NCBI GenBank assembly: GCA_020080175.1
Contig: JAGHQL010000007.1
Coordinates: 62,001-126,000 of the forward strand
Direction of reading: 5' to 3'
Source of the DNA: Glutinoglossum americanum
Taxonomy: Eukaryota > Ascomycota > Geoglossomycetes > Geoglossales > Geoglossaceae
DNA: 64,000 nucleotides
Notes under the pieces: generated by a model
What the model was told of the DNA's origin: nothing
The model's input: the letters and a program-made list of their open reading frames with translations, nothing else
The model's database searches: none
In this document: one piece after another, positions 20,926 to 32,508 of the stretch
How positions within the stretch are numbered: position 1 is the stretch's first letter
How the letters are laid out: every line of letters begins with the position of its first letter
Program-made: the position numbers and the translations under genes

Positions 20926-22699
20926 TCCGGTAAAGAATATGGTGGCGTGTACTGTATGTCTGTATATGGGGCACTTATAGAATTGATATAGATCCGCTGC
21001 CCAACGGTACTAGGTTTCCACCAGCCATTTCCCGCAATGCATTACATCTTTCAAGCACCAAAGTTCCTTGCCTTCGTATCCGACTGGTCCTGATAATATG
21101 CGGGGAGTTTCGTCGGTCATCGGGAGCGAGAAATTATTTTTTCACTAAGGCTAAAAAAGAGTATTAAGTGCAGCTTTGGAATCTCGTGAGGTCACAGACC
21201 TTAGGTGGAGACCCTTCTATGGAGTCCGTGAGACTTCTCAGTGATCCTGCTGTTGGACAGTACGGCTTTCTCTACCCCGCAGGCTTGCAACCACATTGAG
21301 AAACAGAGGGCTTGGATAGAACCCATGCGATCCCTCAAGGCCTATAGGCCTAGTCCAGTTGTCAGCATTGTGTGGGAGCGTTTGTATCGAGTAACCCGGG
21401 ACAGTTCGCCAGCGGCTTCACCAGCACCCGGGACGGAGTAAACCACTGGCTCCTTGTCACCAGCACCCGGGACAGGGTAGACCGCTGGCTCCTTGTCACC
21501 AGCACCCGGGACAGAGTAAACCGCTGGCTCCTTGATATCCGCCGCGGTTCCCCAGCCGCAGCTATTCTCCACTGCTCGTGCTAGACCGGTGCTCCGGTAA
21601 ACGGTGTTCAATGGGACAAACTAGCCTCTGCTCTTCTTCGAGCGGCTCTGGCTTACCGACGGTAGTGCTGCAGCTGGTGAGCCTATAAACTCCCCTACAG
21701 GCTCTTAGGGATCACTCGCCGCAAGCGTTTCTTCTGATCACTGTCTTTCGATAACACGATCCTCTGGTTTAAAAAGAAGCTCTCGGTCGACCCTACGAAT
21801 CATCTTGGCGGGGGAAGGCGACGCTTAAATGGCTTAGGTAATGTTTGTGTTTTTTGGCTGTAGGTTTTCACCACACTGTCTTGCATGGGCCTTAGGTCTC
21901 ACGGGGCGCCGCCTCGTTGGATATCGGGTTGAAGTTCGCTTGTGCGGGGGGGTTGCCTTTAAGGGCGCGGGCGATACAGTGACCTCCGTAAAAGGCTGCC
22001 TTCGATCGGGGCTAAAGATGCACATAGCCAGTCTACAAAGGAAACATGTATTCCTCACATTCAACAGGAGTAAGGCCCCAATTTTGTAGCAGCCATAATA
22101 GGGGACAATCCAGTATAATTTGATCCTAATTCCTTCCTAAAAGAGGACTCAAAGCAAAAAGGCAACCTAGGGTGAATACAAGCCCACGCCCACCTTCTCC
22201 TACCAGTCGTAAATAATGTCATCATCTCAGCCCATAGGAAAGGCGGAGAAAGGACAAACAAAGTAGAGGTAAAAAAGTAGCATGAGGGTGAAGCAAGGAG
22301 ACAATTGTCATCTCCGGTGACGTTCAGTGCGCAGTGGGAGCGAAGATATTTAAAAGGGGGGGTATGTGCTGAGCCAATTGATATAAAACAGAAGGGAAAC
22401 AAAAAGAAAAGGAAACACAGGGTGTATAGAGTGCGTGCTGTTTGCTGTTTAGATAAGCTGGGGAGAGGAACGGGCAGGAACGAATGGGGGTTTGTGCTAT
22501 AGGGGTAGGAGGGGGTATGCAACAACAAACTTGCTGCCAAAGCAAGGCCACGTGGGTGATGTTCCGGAACCGAATCCTTTAATTCTTTATCTCTCGGGTA
22601 GTCACGAAAGCCAACGAAACGTAACAGCATGGGTGTGATAGGAGAACCAAATAGATAATCGTGGGAGGTACGAGAGTGGTGCGGCCTGGAGGGGCAACC
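20926..22699. other. Convergent intergenic region, 1.8 kb
   Basis: The region lies between the 3' ends of the Mmc1-like gene and GLC8. It contains a 39-bp tandem repeat (21419-21535, separate entry). A long minus-strand open frame (22061-22630) is low-complexity and has no family sign. I see nothing else. Confidence 0.45.
21419..21535. repeat. 39-bp tandem repeat, 3 copies
   Basis: Three abutting 39-bp units start at 21419, 21458 and 21497. Each begins CACCAGCACCCGGGACRG and ends GCTGGCTCCTTG, and they differ at only a few positions. Another shortened match (CCCGGGACAG) lies just before, near 21396. The period is a multiple of three, and the minus strand reads a 13-residue unit (A-V-Y-S-V-P-G-A-G-D-K-E-P) without stops through the array. 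This could be the fossil of a repeat-bearing protein or chance minisatellite growth. Confidence 0.85.
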
Positions 22700-23738
22700 C
22701 TACGGATTAGGAAGTGGTGGCACATCGGGGACACCGTTCGGGGCGTCCATGTTGACGTCTTCTTCCTCCAACTCGTCGAGTTCTTCCGGATGTCTGTTGT
22801 GGAGTGTCATCCTGTTAGTGGCTAGCTTTCACGAACGCTCATCTATAGACGCCGAAGAAGAGTGAATGCTTTAAAATCCACATACCCAAGCAATCCCTTG
22901 ACATCCTTCATCTCGTAATGTCTTCGCCTCATCTCCTGAAACTTCCTATGCTTCTCCTCCTCCTCCTCACTCTCAAATCCTCCATCAGGTCTGTGCGGGC
23001 TCACGTGCCCGCCTTCGCCATCGCTAGCATCGGGATCCAGAATGACTTGTTTCTCGCTCTTCACACTGCCTGCTCGTGTCAGCCGTCCGCTTCCGACCCC
23101 AGGTGCCCCAGGAGCGGGGATCGCCTCTTCTGGCTCGCCGAGCTCGAGCCCCGGAATATCCTCCTCCCTCGAGCCATGCAGTCCGGTTACTTTGTCAAGC
23201 TCGTCGACTATTAGTTCGCTGGCATCTATTTGGTGCATCTCGACATCATCTTCTGTAGGATCGTAGCGTCGCGCGTATGGAGTCTTGGGTTCATTGATCT
23301 TCATCGTGCTGCTTTTCTCCTGCTCCGTCAGGTACAAGTTCGCCTCGTCCCATTTTAGCCGCATTTTGCTGTCTTCATCCTCCGGTCCGCCACTTGCGGC
23401 CGAGGAATGACGACGAGATGATGCAGATGGCCGAATTCCTGAAGACGAGCGCCGGTGTCCGGCATTTTGAAGGGTATTTTGAAGAGTGATGTCTTTCTCC
23501 GACAGCGGGTGATCCCCTAGTTCCGGTCTCACGGAGGTGTCCGTTTGAGGGAAAGGAGCGGCAGCGGTGGAAAGCGGAACTTGTTGGGGAGGAGAATGGT
23601 GGAAGGACGAGTTTTTGAGGATGCCTAAGCAGGGTGAGCTTAGTGGATATCTCCAGGTACATTCATCCACTGAATTGATGCTAAGATACCTTTTGGACGC
23701 TTGGCGTCGCCTTGGATATGGGTTGGAGAGTGTGTCAT
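22700..23738 (-). CDS. GLC8: Protein phosphatase 1 regulator, inhibitor-2 family (Glc8)
   Basis: Regulates type-1 protein phosphatase (Glc7). Exons on the minus strand are 23690-23738, 22886-23624 and 22700-22793, total 293 aa. The first splice builds R-P-K-G-I-L-K-N-S, the inhibitor-2 K-G-I-L-K PP1-binding motif. The second key block, [14 protein letters not shown], is followed by the phosphorylation motif [10 protein letters not shown]. The last is [22 protein letters not shown], the helix that covers the PP1 active site. The protein is largely acidic and disordered, as expected, and somewhat longer than yeast Glc8 (229 aa). The short tail ends [10 protein letters not shown]. The start codon is in a small first exon, which can easily be missed. 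Confidence 0.95.
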
Positions 23739-25005
23739 TTTGGGTATATCTACTTGCTCGTTCGAAAGCAGAAGCCGACACGTGTGAGACCGAGTGGGAG
23801 CTCAGGCAAGGGAGCTCTGAGGCTGTTGAGGTTTAAGTAAGTTGAGTATGTTGTGCGACGTTGATCTGAGCCGCTGGGCTGATGCTGAGTTGTGGTCAGC
23901 CAGTAGGGAAAATTTTCCGCCGAGCTGGCTTGTCGTGTCGCACTCACACAGGCTTTTGACTGGGACTTCAAGATTCTGAGTTGTCATGTGGGTAAGGACG
24001 GGTGGGATGACGTCGCGACTTCACATTAACACAGGCCCCGCGAACTCGCGCACTCTTAAAGCGGCACTTATTGGATCTGAGATAATCGTCTTCTCACATC
24101 AGCCGTCAACTCCCCACTATCAAACTTTCCACTGCGCTCTCGGTCGCTTGGGGATATGTGCGTATCGATGCCGCGACTATAGGCTTGAGGGCATAGCCTG
24201 TCGGGGATTGAAAACCATTTTTACATCACTCCTTGAGTCGCGGCAGAACGGGGCCTAGGTAAGCTAACACGAACCGTTTAACTTATATCTTGTATACCTG
24301 TAGTTATCGAAAGTTGTAGCAGCATCCTCTTCCCTGGATCATCGACTTGCTATCTTACTCCAATCTCCACCCCTCTCCAAGACCACTGATGCTTCCTTAA
24401 TGCATTAAATGTTACATTGTCAATCTCGGCATCCTTCATGAGGTGGATGACTCGGGGTGGAGATCGAAATAAGCTAGAAACCGCTGACCGAAAACATATA
24501 GAAGCCCTCGATCAGAATCCCTTTGCTCTCCCAAATTCAGCAAGAAATTAGAATTCACTGATCAGAATAAACCATGAAATGTATGGCATGAAACCGTAAA
24601 AGGTGGGGGAGCTAGGGGGATCGAACAGGAAAGAGGAATACAATCTGCGAGGTGTATTACGTCGTTATCTTAATGAAAGCGCAGAAAACTCCTCAGCTGA
24701 ATGCTAGTATCGTAATGCTTGAGGGGCGGGGAAGGGTATTCATATCAATTCTGAACCTGAAAAACTCGCCAAAACAAGCAAACCCAACAATCTTCAATAA
24801 TATCCCACATGGATTTCAGACCAACATACAGTCATGACCACAAAGGAATTCGTCTCTTGGATCTTCGTTGCGGCATTATCGTAAATCATGCAATGCAAGC
24901 TCGATGTGCTAGCAGAACTGCGAGAAGCATCGATCGTTCTAGGTCGCTTTTTGATGATTCCACATGCGATGCAAGATACCCTCCTCATACTCAAGATCTC
25001 AAATT
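23739..25005. other. Intergenic region, 1.3 kb
   Basis: The spacer contains the GLC8 promoter and the 3' flank of the 1,742-aa gene, both on the minus strand. No supported coding sequence, RNA or transposon is visible. The heptamer GATCAGAA occurs twice near 24510 and 24561. Confidence 0.45.
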
Positions 25006-28000
25006 TTAGGAATTCCACCCTTCTTCGCGCGAACGGAGATACTTCTGAGCAAGGTCGTCGCCCCCCTGGGACGACAAATCCATCCAGTGATAAGCAACGC
25101 ACATATTTGCTGGGTCCCTCTTTGAAGGATCTTCGTTTCTCTGTCTCATCATATCCGGAGTAAATGTATCCTTCGGCCTGGACAGAGGTTGTGTTACGCG
25201 CGATAGTAAATTCGGGTTCGTCAGGTAGAAGATTGCCAGCTCCCTTTCAGCGGTGGGGTCGCCCTCTTTAGCGGTGATAGCCCACATGCGCGCCGCATCC
25301 TCCATGCTGAAACGAGCGGCATATTCGGATTCGTCGTTCCTCTTGGGCCCCCCCTTCTCTGCTTTACCACTGGCATTCGCAGATTCGCCCCGCTTCTTCG
25401 TATGGTAGCCGACAACCTCATCGGCGATTTCCACCATCATTCGGCAAACATCCTGTTTCAGTCCCAGAGCAGCCAGTCCTGCATCCCAGAAGGCTTTTCC
25501 GCGCTCAGTCTTGTCTAATACATGAGCGGGGACAAAAGATGCCACAAATTGTAGATCACGAAAGAGTGTCTTGGGACGGATGTCCGAATTGCGGAATAGC
25601 TCTTGCAATACATCCACAATCATATCCGTGCTAGGCGGACCGGAAGGAGAACGAGTACCCGTTGGACTGCGAAGTGGGGCCCCGCTTGCAATGGTGTGGG
25701 ATCTTCGTTCTTCACAATTAGCGATTGCCTCTTCGAGGTTTTTCGCCCTAGGAATCTGGACGCTCGTGGTGCGCTCGGCTAATTCTTCCATTGCTCCTAA
25801 AGTTGGTGATGTAGGCACCTCTGGAAGGGTATCTCGGCGGTTGCCAAATGAGCGGCCAGAGCGAGAGGAAAGAGAAGCTACAATGAGGAGCTCCAGCTCG
25901 TACAGTGCGTGCAGCTTCGTAAAAGGGTTTGGGTGAGTCGAGAATTTGTGTAGAAGACGTCGGAATGCTGTGTTATATGGAAATTCAAGAAGCCCAGCTC
26001 GTTTCGCCGCCGACAATCCGGAAGATCTGGCAGTCGCATCGCTGGAAGATGAATTCTCTTCCGCAGAGTGGAAATCTGGCGCAGCGTGTTCCAGAGTGGC
26101 AATCGGTGCTGCAATCTGTCCCTTTTCTGCCTTCCCGAGGGTCTCTAGCGGGCCAGAGCGGTGTTCGATTCGGCCGCCTCTGAGACTTCGCATGCTCTTC
26201 TTCTTCATTAGTGCTCTCTTCCGCTTTCGATCTAATGCCTCTTTGCGCTGAAGGCATTCTTCACCCAAATCTCCGGAGAACCATGTATCCGTCTCGCTGC
26301 CGCGGCTCCAAACCAAATTGCCGAGGTCACTGAGTAGAAGACCTGTGAGCGTTTGCTTTAAGTCAAGCAAGAACCTGCGCTTGTCCTGGTTAACGCTCTC
26401 GGAGTTCTTAAGCATTACCGTGTCGTTCGAAGCAGACGCCGTCCTTGGACGGATATTAGATGTACCTGTGGGCGACTGTGCTTGAGTCTGGAAAGGAGAC
26501 CAAAAAGTAGCGGATGAATCAATCGTAAGAACGGGACTCGGCATTCCAAAATAGTCTTGCGAATCCATGATGTCGGTGGTACCGGCGAAGCTTTGCTGAG
26601 ATCGGTTTTTGGATGAAATAGAGCGGAGGTCTTGGGCAGTTGGTCTTCCTACGAAATCCAAGCTTCTCGGACCTGAGCGCCCAGTCTCGGTTTCATATTC
26701 CTCATCGCCAGGGATGCTCAGAGTCCCAACGCTCGTCAAAAACAGATCACCTTTTTGTCGTCCGCTGTCCAATATGCGCTTGTCTCTATTGTATAATTCG
26801 CTTGACCATAGTACCGGCGCATCCAAAATGCCATCGCCCACGAGCTTATTGACGCATCTGTAAATGGCCAAACAGAATCTATGTATGCGTTCTTCGCCTT
26901 TGCAGAAGTAACTTTCGACGCCGCATTGCGCAAGCCATTTCGATGTCATTTCCACTTGCTCGTCGGACAGCTTGTTTGGTCCCCCCTGTTCCATAGGCGC
27001 AGCCATGAGATCCACTATTTGGGTTTCTGTCTTAAGCAGAAAATTAGTGGTCGAGGATTTTGAGACATTGCGAGGCCTGGCTGTGGAGGCTGGTTTGCCC
27101 TGGGCGGTCTTGGGTGGTTGGCCCATTGTCTTCAGGGCTACAGCAATATTTTTTGCTTCCTCGTAAGCCGCAGAATGTTTCACATCAGTGACAAACCACA
27201 TCTTGTCTCTCAAGTCCTTCAGCCTCAACATCATTTCCTCTATCGCGGCATCATGTCGTTCTTGGGATGTTGTGAGCCACACAAACCATGCCTCAAATTC
27301 TTCAATGGCACTAGCAGACTTGCCAATGGAGTCGCGAGACCCACGAGAGAATATATTCAGAAGAGGTCCGTAACCGTTGCTTCTCAAGGACGGTGAAGAT
27401 AATTTATGCAATTGCTGGAGGGTCTTATGATAGAGGTGCGCCGAGACAAAGTCTGACCGGGAAATGCATTGATTCATTGCTGCCTCAAGCATCGTCAGGA
27501 GGACTGAGGGAGGTTCGTTGTGTTGTTGCTGTTGTTTGAGATCCCTTAGATTATTACTTCGTGCTTGCAGCTGCCTGTGGCGCTCTGGGACGGCTATCCT
27601 CTGGTCGGCGAGCATCGCAGACAATTGGCTTTGACTGCGGTAGGGGTTGAGTGAAACAGAGTTTTCAGGAATTAAGGATGGTACAGTCTTTCCAGAGTAG
27701 TTGTGTTTCAACTGCTTCCGAATAGTGGAGGTTCGGTTGCTGAACTCTTTTGACTCACTTTCTGGTGCGAGTTCTTTTGGTATCTCGTATTCTTCAACCA
27801 GTTTGACAATAGACTCCTTCAACTGGTGGTATTCTCGACCTAAGTCACTCTTGTCGTCATGTCCTTCGTCTTCGCTATCGCTCTCTGGGGAGTCCTCGTC
27901 ATCATCGTCCTCGTCATCCCAATCTTTACGCATCCTTGTCATCAGATCTTTTCCATCCGCGGAGACATACAAAACTGCCCATCTTTCAGCACAAGGATGG

Positions 28001-30432
28001 CAAGAGCCAGCAGTGCTCTCGGAGCCGCCTAAAGCGCGAGTCATTTCGGACACTTCCCACTTAAGCTTCTTCCCGTATTCCTCCATAGTGGTGGCCTTTT
28101 GTTCATTCTGCTGAGTGTCTTGGGATCCATATGAATTAGAACTGAAGTTCCCTTCTCCAGAAAGGTCGGTTCGGTCCAGCAATGGTTCTCTCGAGGTGGT
28201 ATCACTTGTCATTGACGAACTGCTATTGCTGATGAAGGAGGCCGAGTCGGCACCTCCACGTGCTTGAGGCTTCGTCTGAATTGGCAGCGACAAACCGGAC
28301 AGAGACGAGCTGACCGATCGAAGCGTCTTTCTTTGAGTATCCCTTTCCGTTGAACTCGAATGTGGACGTCGATCAGGAAAAAGAGTGTTTGCGAGCGTTA
28401 TTATGTCAGAAGGGCAAACGAGTATGAACGGCTGGACTTCAACAGTCTCTCTCGGTGACGTAATAACTTTCGCGGGGAGGAGAACGGGCTTAGAGTCTGC
28501 AGGCCGCGAACACCGAAATCGGCTAAGAATACTCTCAATATGTGTCCTAATTTGTGGGAGTATTGGAGCGGCTTGTTTCCTGCCGGTAGTGATATGTATT
28601 AGCGTGCCAATCCTGCATACCCACATTGGTGCTACTCGTACCAATTATACGTAAGATCTAGAACATGTTTGGAAGCTTGGGAAACAACTTCCTTCAAAAT
28701 CTTGTGTCGAGCATACTCGCTAATGTGATGTCCAGTCATGATTCCGTGATACTGGAAGAGCGAGTTAGCTGGGATGACATTCCCGGAATTGTAGGGGATG
28801 CTTGCCTCGGGGTTAATGATTGCGTTGGTCAAAAACTTCGAGAAAAACCATTTTGCAACGATAAATGTCTCTGCGGTTCGCTGTTTCTTGGGATCCTCGA
28901 TCTTTCGGATAATTGCATTACCCAGCTCCAACACACCCTCAGGAATGCCCCCCGCGCTTGGCTCATCGTCGAGGACCTCAAAAAGCCTCTTCACAGCCAT
29001 TTCATAGAACTCCTCCGCAGCTATTTCGTTCTTCGAGTTTCGTTGCTCTGCTTGTGGCTTAATTCCCGTAGACTGCTCCTCCGCTCGTTCCAGTAAGAAG
29101 GCACCATCTTGTAACAGTCTCATTAAGTAGAGCTCCAGGTTTCCCTTGGCTGGCCATTCTCGCATTGCAGCCCAGGCACTCAGTACTGTAGACGTGAACT
29201 GTTCGCTACCGCTTTTAGCTTCTGTTATGATCCTTGCGCAGGTCGCCGACCACACTTCCGTGCGTCGAAGGTCCTCTGCGGAGTCAGGCCCGGTGGAGTT
29301 CGCAAATATGGTGTAGAGGAGCGCAGAAAGGGGGTCATGTCTATGTAAGGAAAGCAATCGCTCCACGGGGGTGGGGACATGGGCTGAACTGCGATTCTGT
29401 TGGATGGCAGAAACCTTCCCACGCGGCTGAGATGAGATGACGGATTCTACAGGGGCCGAGGACTGGTGGAACGCAGTAAGGGAAGCTAGCTCCGCCTGAG
29501 AGAGGCTCGATATCCTTCCGGCCAAGAAGTCTGGATTCGTCCTAATCTTTACGATGAACTTGAGGAGTTCGTCCCGCGTCTTGGTGGGTAACTCATGCAT
29601 AAAAGTGGAGAAAGCGCGAGCCTTCTCGTGTCTAGGGGCTTTTGATTTCTCAAAATCCAGGTCAGGCTCCAAGAGCGCATATCGGCGAGTGGCATCACAT
29701 GAATTCCGTACATCATGGAGGGCATTGTAGAGCTGGGCGAAGTTTTTCTTTTCGTCTGATCTGAAGCTGTCAACCAAAGTCCTATGGGCCAGCTCTCCAC
29801 AGCGTGCCAGACGTGCAGAGAGAGCACTCGCAACCAGGCATCTATGGAGTCGCACTCGCGAATGCGAACGCTTTTGTTCTTGGTAAGCCTGAAGGCGCAC
29901 GAGATGTGCAAGCTCTGCGAGGGTGGTCGATGATGCTGTCACGGCTGAAGAGTAGATGTAGGAATCGGTATACTGGGAGACATCCTGTAAAGGTAGTCTT
30001 GGTATCTTCCCCGCAGGCGCTGAGTTAGACGTTGGATTCAAAGGACGCTGAGAGATAGTTGTTGCAGGGCAGGTGTTCCTCCCATAGCCCCCATTCATTT
30101 TGGAAGGCTTCGCTGAAGGTGAAGGTGACCTGCCCGGACTCTTTGACCGGACGGTGAATTCGGAGGAAGACTCAAGAAGTTCTACCGGCGGGGAGGGTGT
30201 CGGACTTCTAGAAGAGACCTGGGTTATGGTCGGAGAGACGGCTTCAATTCGCGTGGTTAGCGGACTTCTGCCACCTCATCGCGCAGCGCACAAGGCACAA
30301 AATCGAACGGACATTATTGGTAGCAGAGACGGCATAAGAAGGGCGCATAAGCACTACGAAAATGGGAAGGGACGTACGAGGAGAGCAATGAGCCGGCCCT
30401 GGCGGCGAGGACGAGTTCTGCGTTTGATTCAT
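25006..30432 (-). CDS. Large conserved fungal protein, 1,742 aa, function unknown
   Basis: Exons on the minus strand are 30378-30432, 28642-30241 and 25006-28579, total 1,742 aa. The first join uses branch CTAACC and acceptor TTGAAG and adds M-N-Q-T-Q-N-S-S-S-P-P; the second uses GTACGA/GGCAG. The ordered region near residues 480-560 reads T-F-I-V-A-K-W-F-F-S-K-F-L-T-N-A-I-I-N-P-E and H-I-S-E-Y-A-R-H-K-I-L-K-E-V, which resembles the helical core of Ras-GAP-type proteins (F-L-x-x-x-I-x-x-P), but I see no clear Arg finger. The middle is acidic/Ser-rich (an Asp/Glu run near residue 780). The C-terminus has Sel1/TPR-like helices (D-A-A-R-M-W-A-I-T-A-K-E-G-D-P-T-A-E-R-E). I remember similar Pezizomycotina proteins but no function. 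The existence of the gene is firm; the first exon is less so. Confidence 0.8.
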
Positions 30433-32021
30433 CTCGCCATGAGGGTGGTTCGTTTACGATATATCTCGAGTCCGCACTCAAGAAGTTCAAGATTTCCGAG
30501 CTGCGAGGCGATCTGATTGCCAGCAGGCAGAGATGACAGCTGTTGTCTTTTGCGACACTGATCTTTTGGTGCCGGGCGAGTTTTCGCGTAGTCACAGCCT
30601 AGGTCCTTCAAGCCCACCGTGGACACTCTGGCGTTCACTATAGATTATGACTTTGACTCGCTCAACAAAAATCCGAGAGAGCGATTGCTCGGACGCTCGA
30701 ATTTGTGTGAGGCTAAGATTGGGTAGTCTTATTGTGTTAGAGTGGTAGGTTGGAATGATTTGCAGAGCGAGTTGAGGTGGGATGTGCCAGCGAATTCATG
30801 AGGCGCACCTCCCATGCCTTGTCTGTGTGGTGTTGCAGGCACTAGGATAGATAGACGAATCAACGAATCAGCAGGGAAGCTCGCACCACCACCACCAGCG
30901 ACACCCGAACAAAGACGCCTCCCCGTTGACAAGTCAGTCAGAGATTAGTTCGATCCGATCCAATCCACCAAAGATTCGTTGCTCTAACTTATGTTGCTCA
31001 AATAATGTACTCCTCTCACAGCACGACCCAAGAGATTTAAGAAAGGTTAAGCTGTGCCAAATCCGAATCTCTGTGCTGCATTTCTCAGCTCCGTCGGGTC
31101 ACTTATCCTTGAGCCACACTCACTTTTGGCAACCAAGTGGCTCCCTGAATCCTGCCATCAAGCAATCCCGCCGCGATCCCACCTTGTCCCTACGGTGTCT
31201 GCTATAGATGATGTGAATCGCCACAATATTTTCGAGCTACCTGCAGAAATTGACCAGAAACGGACTCCCAAGTACTATCGCTGATCTGACAAGAACGCAC
31301 TGAAGGGGTTGTGCATCGCGATGAGTTGGCAGTGCATGCATTTCGCCCATACCGCTCTGCTACACTCCTGCAGCCCACCTTGCATTAAACTCCTGTCTTT
31401 TGACCAGTACTGGAACCGCACGCGCGCAATCAACCGAAGAATATATGTAGACCCTACTGGCCGCCCTTCGATTATTTTTTTCGCGTTGGTTCGAGCGCAA
31501 ATAGCCAACGGCGATCTTTGTACTCCTTCATTCTGATGCCGGATCACATCAGACGTTGCCAGTGTACTGGATACCGACCATAACTGTGGAGCACACGTGG
31601 AATTCTTGCAATGGAACTTAATAGTCTGATGTGTTTCTTCGAGCAGTATACTGGACAGCCTTAGATGTTCACGTCATGGTCGCTAAGGCCGCGATCATAG
31701 TTAGCCCTCGACATGATTTATTATTGGCGTTCTCTCCCGGCTATAGGTTCCCATGGAACTGGTCCTACTTGCAGATTTTGTGGGGACGATCTTAATAGTG
31801 GAACCTTCCTTGTTCATACCAATTAACGAGCTAGTTGAAAATATCCACAAGTGGATCACATGTGGTTTCTCATAATTTACTGGTACAGCATAACTGATGC
31901 AATGTATGTGCTTCATAGCGCCGTACTAGTCTACTGCATACTCTATGTAGTGCTTATAGGTATAGGGCTAGTAGATTGTCGGGTAGCGAATGAAGCCGAA
32001 TCGCTGCTATCCCAAGTAGTA
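30433..32021. other. Intergenic region, 1.6 kb
   Basis: The spacer lies upstream of the large minus-strand gene and to the left of the MITE. It has an inverted repeat CACATCAGAC (31545-31554) / GTCTGATGTG (31623-31632) with 68 bp between arms, each arm followed by a related AGTRTACTGGA sequence. No supported gene. Confidence 0.45.
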
Positions 32022-32363
32022 CGGAGGCTCACACCAAGAGTTTTGATACCTTTAACTAAATTTTAGCTAAGCGATACCCCAGCATACCACACCAAAATAC
32101 CGGTCGCTCGATGCCAATTACCCTTCTTGTGCAAGTACTTACACTTCTTGGGCAAAGCGTCCTGGTAGCTAAAATTACAGAATGCACTACCCTTTCTTAA
32201 CTACAATTTTTCGTAATAAAAGAATCGCCATTGAATCAGGTTCCAATCTAGAGAGTGGCCGCAGCAACCGCAGCGACGACAGGCTGTCTAACTGGAGTTT
32301 TGGTGGGGCGACGCCTAAGAGAGGCCTAACTCCAAGTATCAAAACTTTTGGTGTGAGCCTCCG
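32022..32363. mobile_element. MITE-like element, 342 bp, with 30-bp terminal inverted repeats
   Basis: The ends are inverted copies of each other: 32022-32051 and 32334-32363 match at 28 of 30 positions (outer part CGGAGGCTCACACCAA). Both ends are bordered by TA (32020-32021 and 32364-32365), the target-site duplication of Tc1/mariner/pogo transposons. There is no coding capacity. A second, inner inverted repeat (AATTTTAGCTA at 32059 and its complement at 32166) suggests a folded or nested structure. It is likely a non-autonomous element mobilised by a Tc1/mariner-type transposase. It lies about 145 bp upstream of the next start codon. Confidence 0.8.
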
Positions 32364-32508
32364 TACACCTCCATGTTTGCTCTGGGATATTTGCACGTGA
32401 CTGTGGATTAGAGAACCGGGCCCAGAGCGGCAATCTTCTAGAACCCCGAGCAAACTACAAACTACCATCTCTTCACAAGATGCGAGTAGTGATCCATCGC
32501 TCCTGACA

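Noticed and set aside
22061-22630. 189-codon minus-strand open frame rich in Phe, Ser and Leu
   Set aside because: It is low-complexity, lies downstream of GLC8 in likely 3' flank, and shows no domain.
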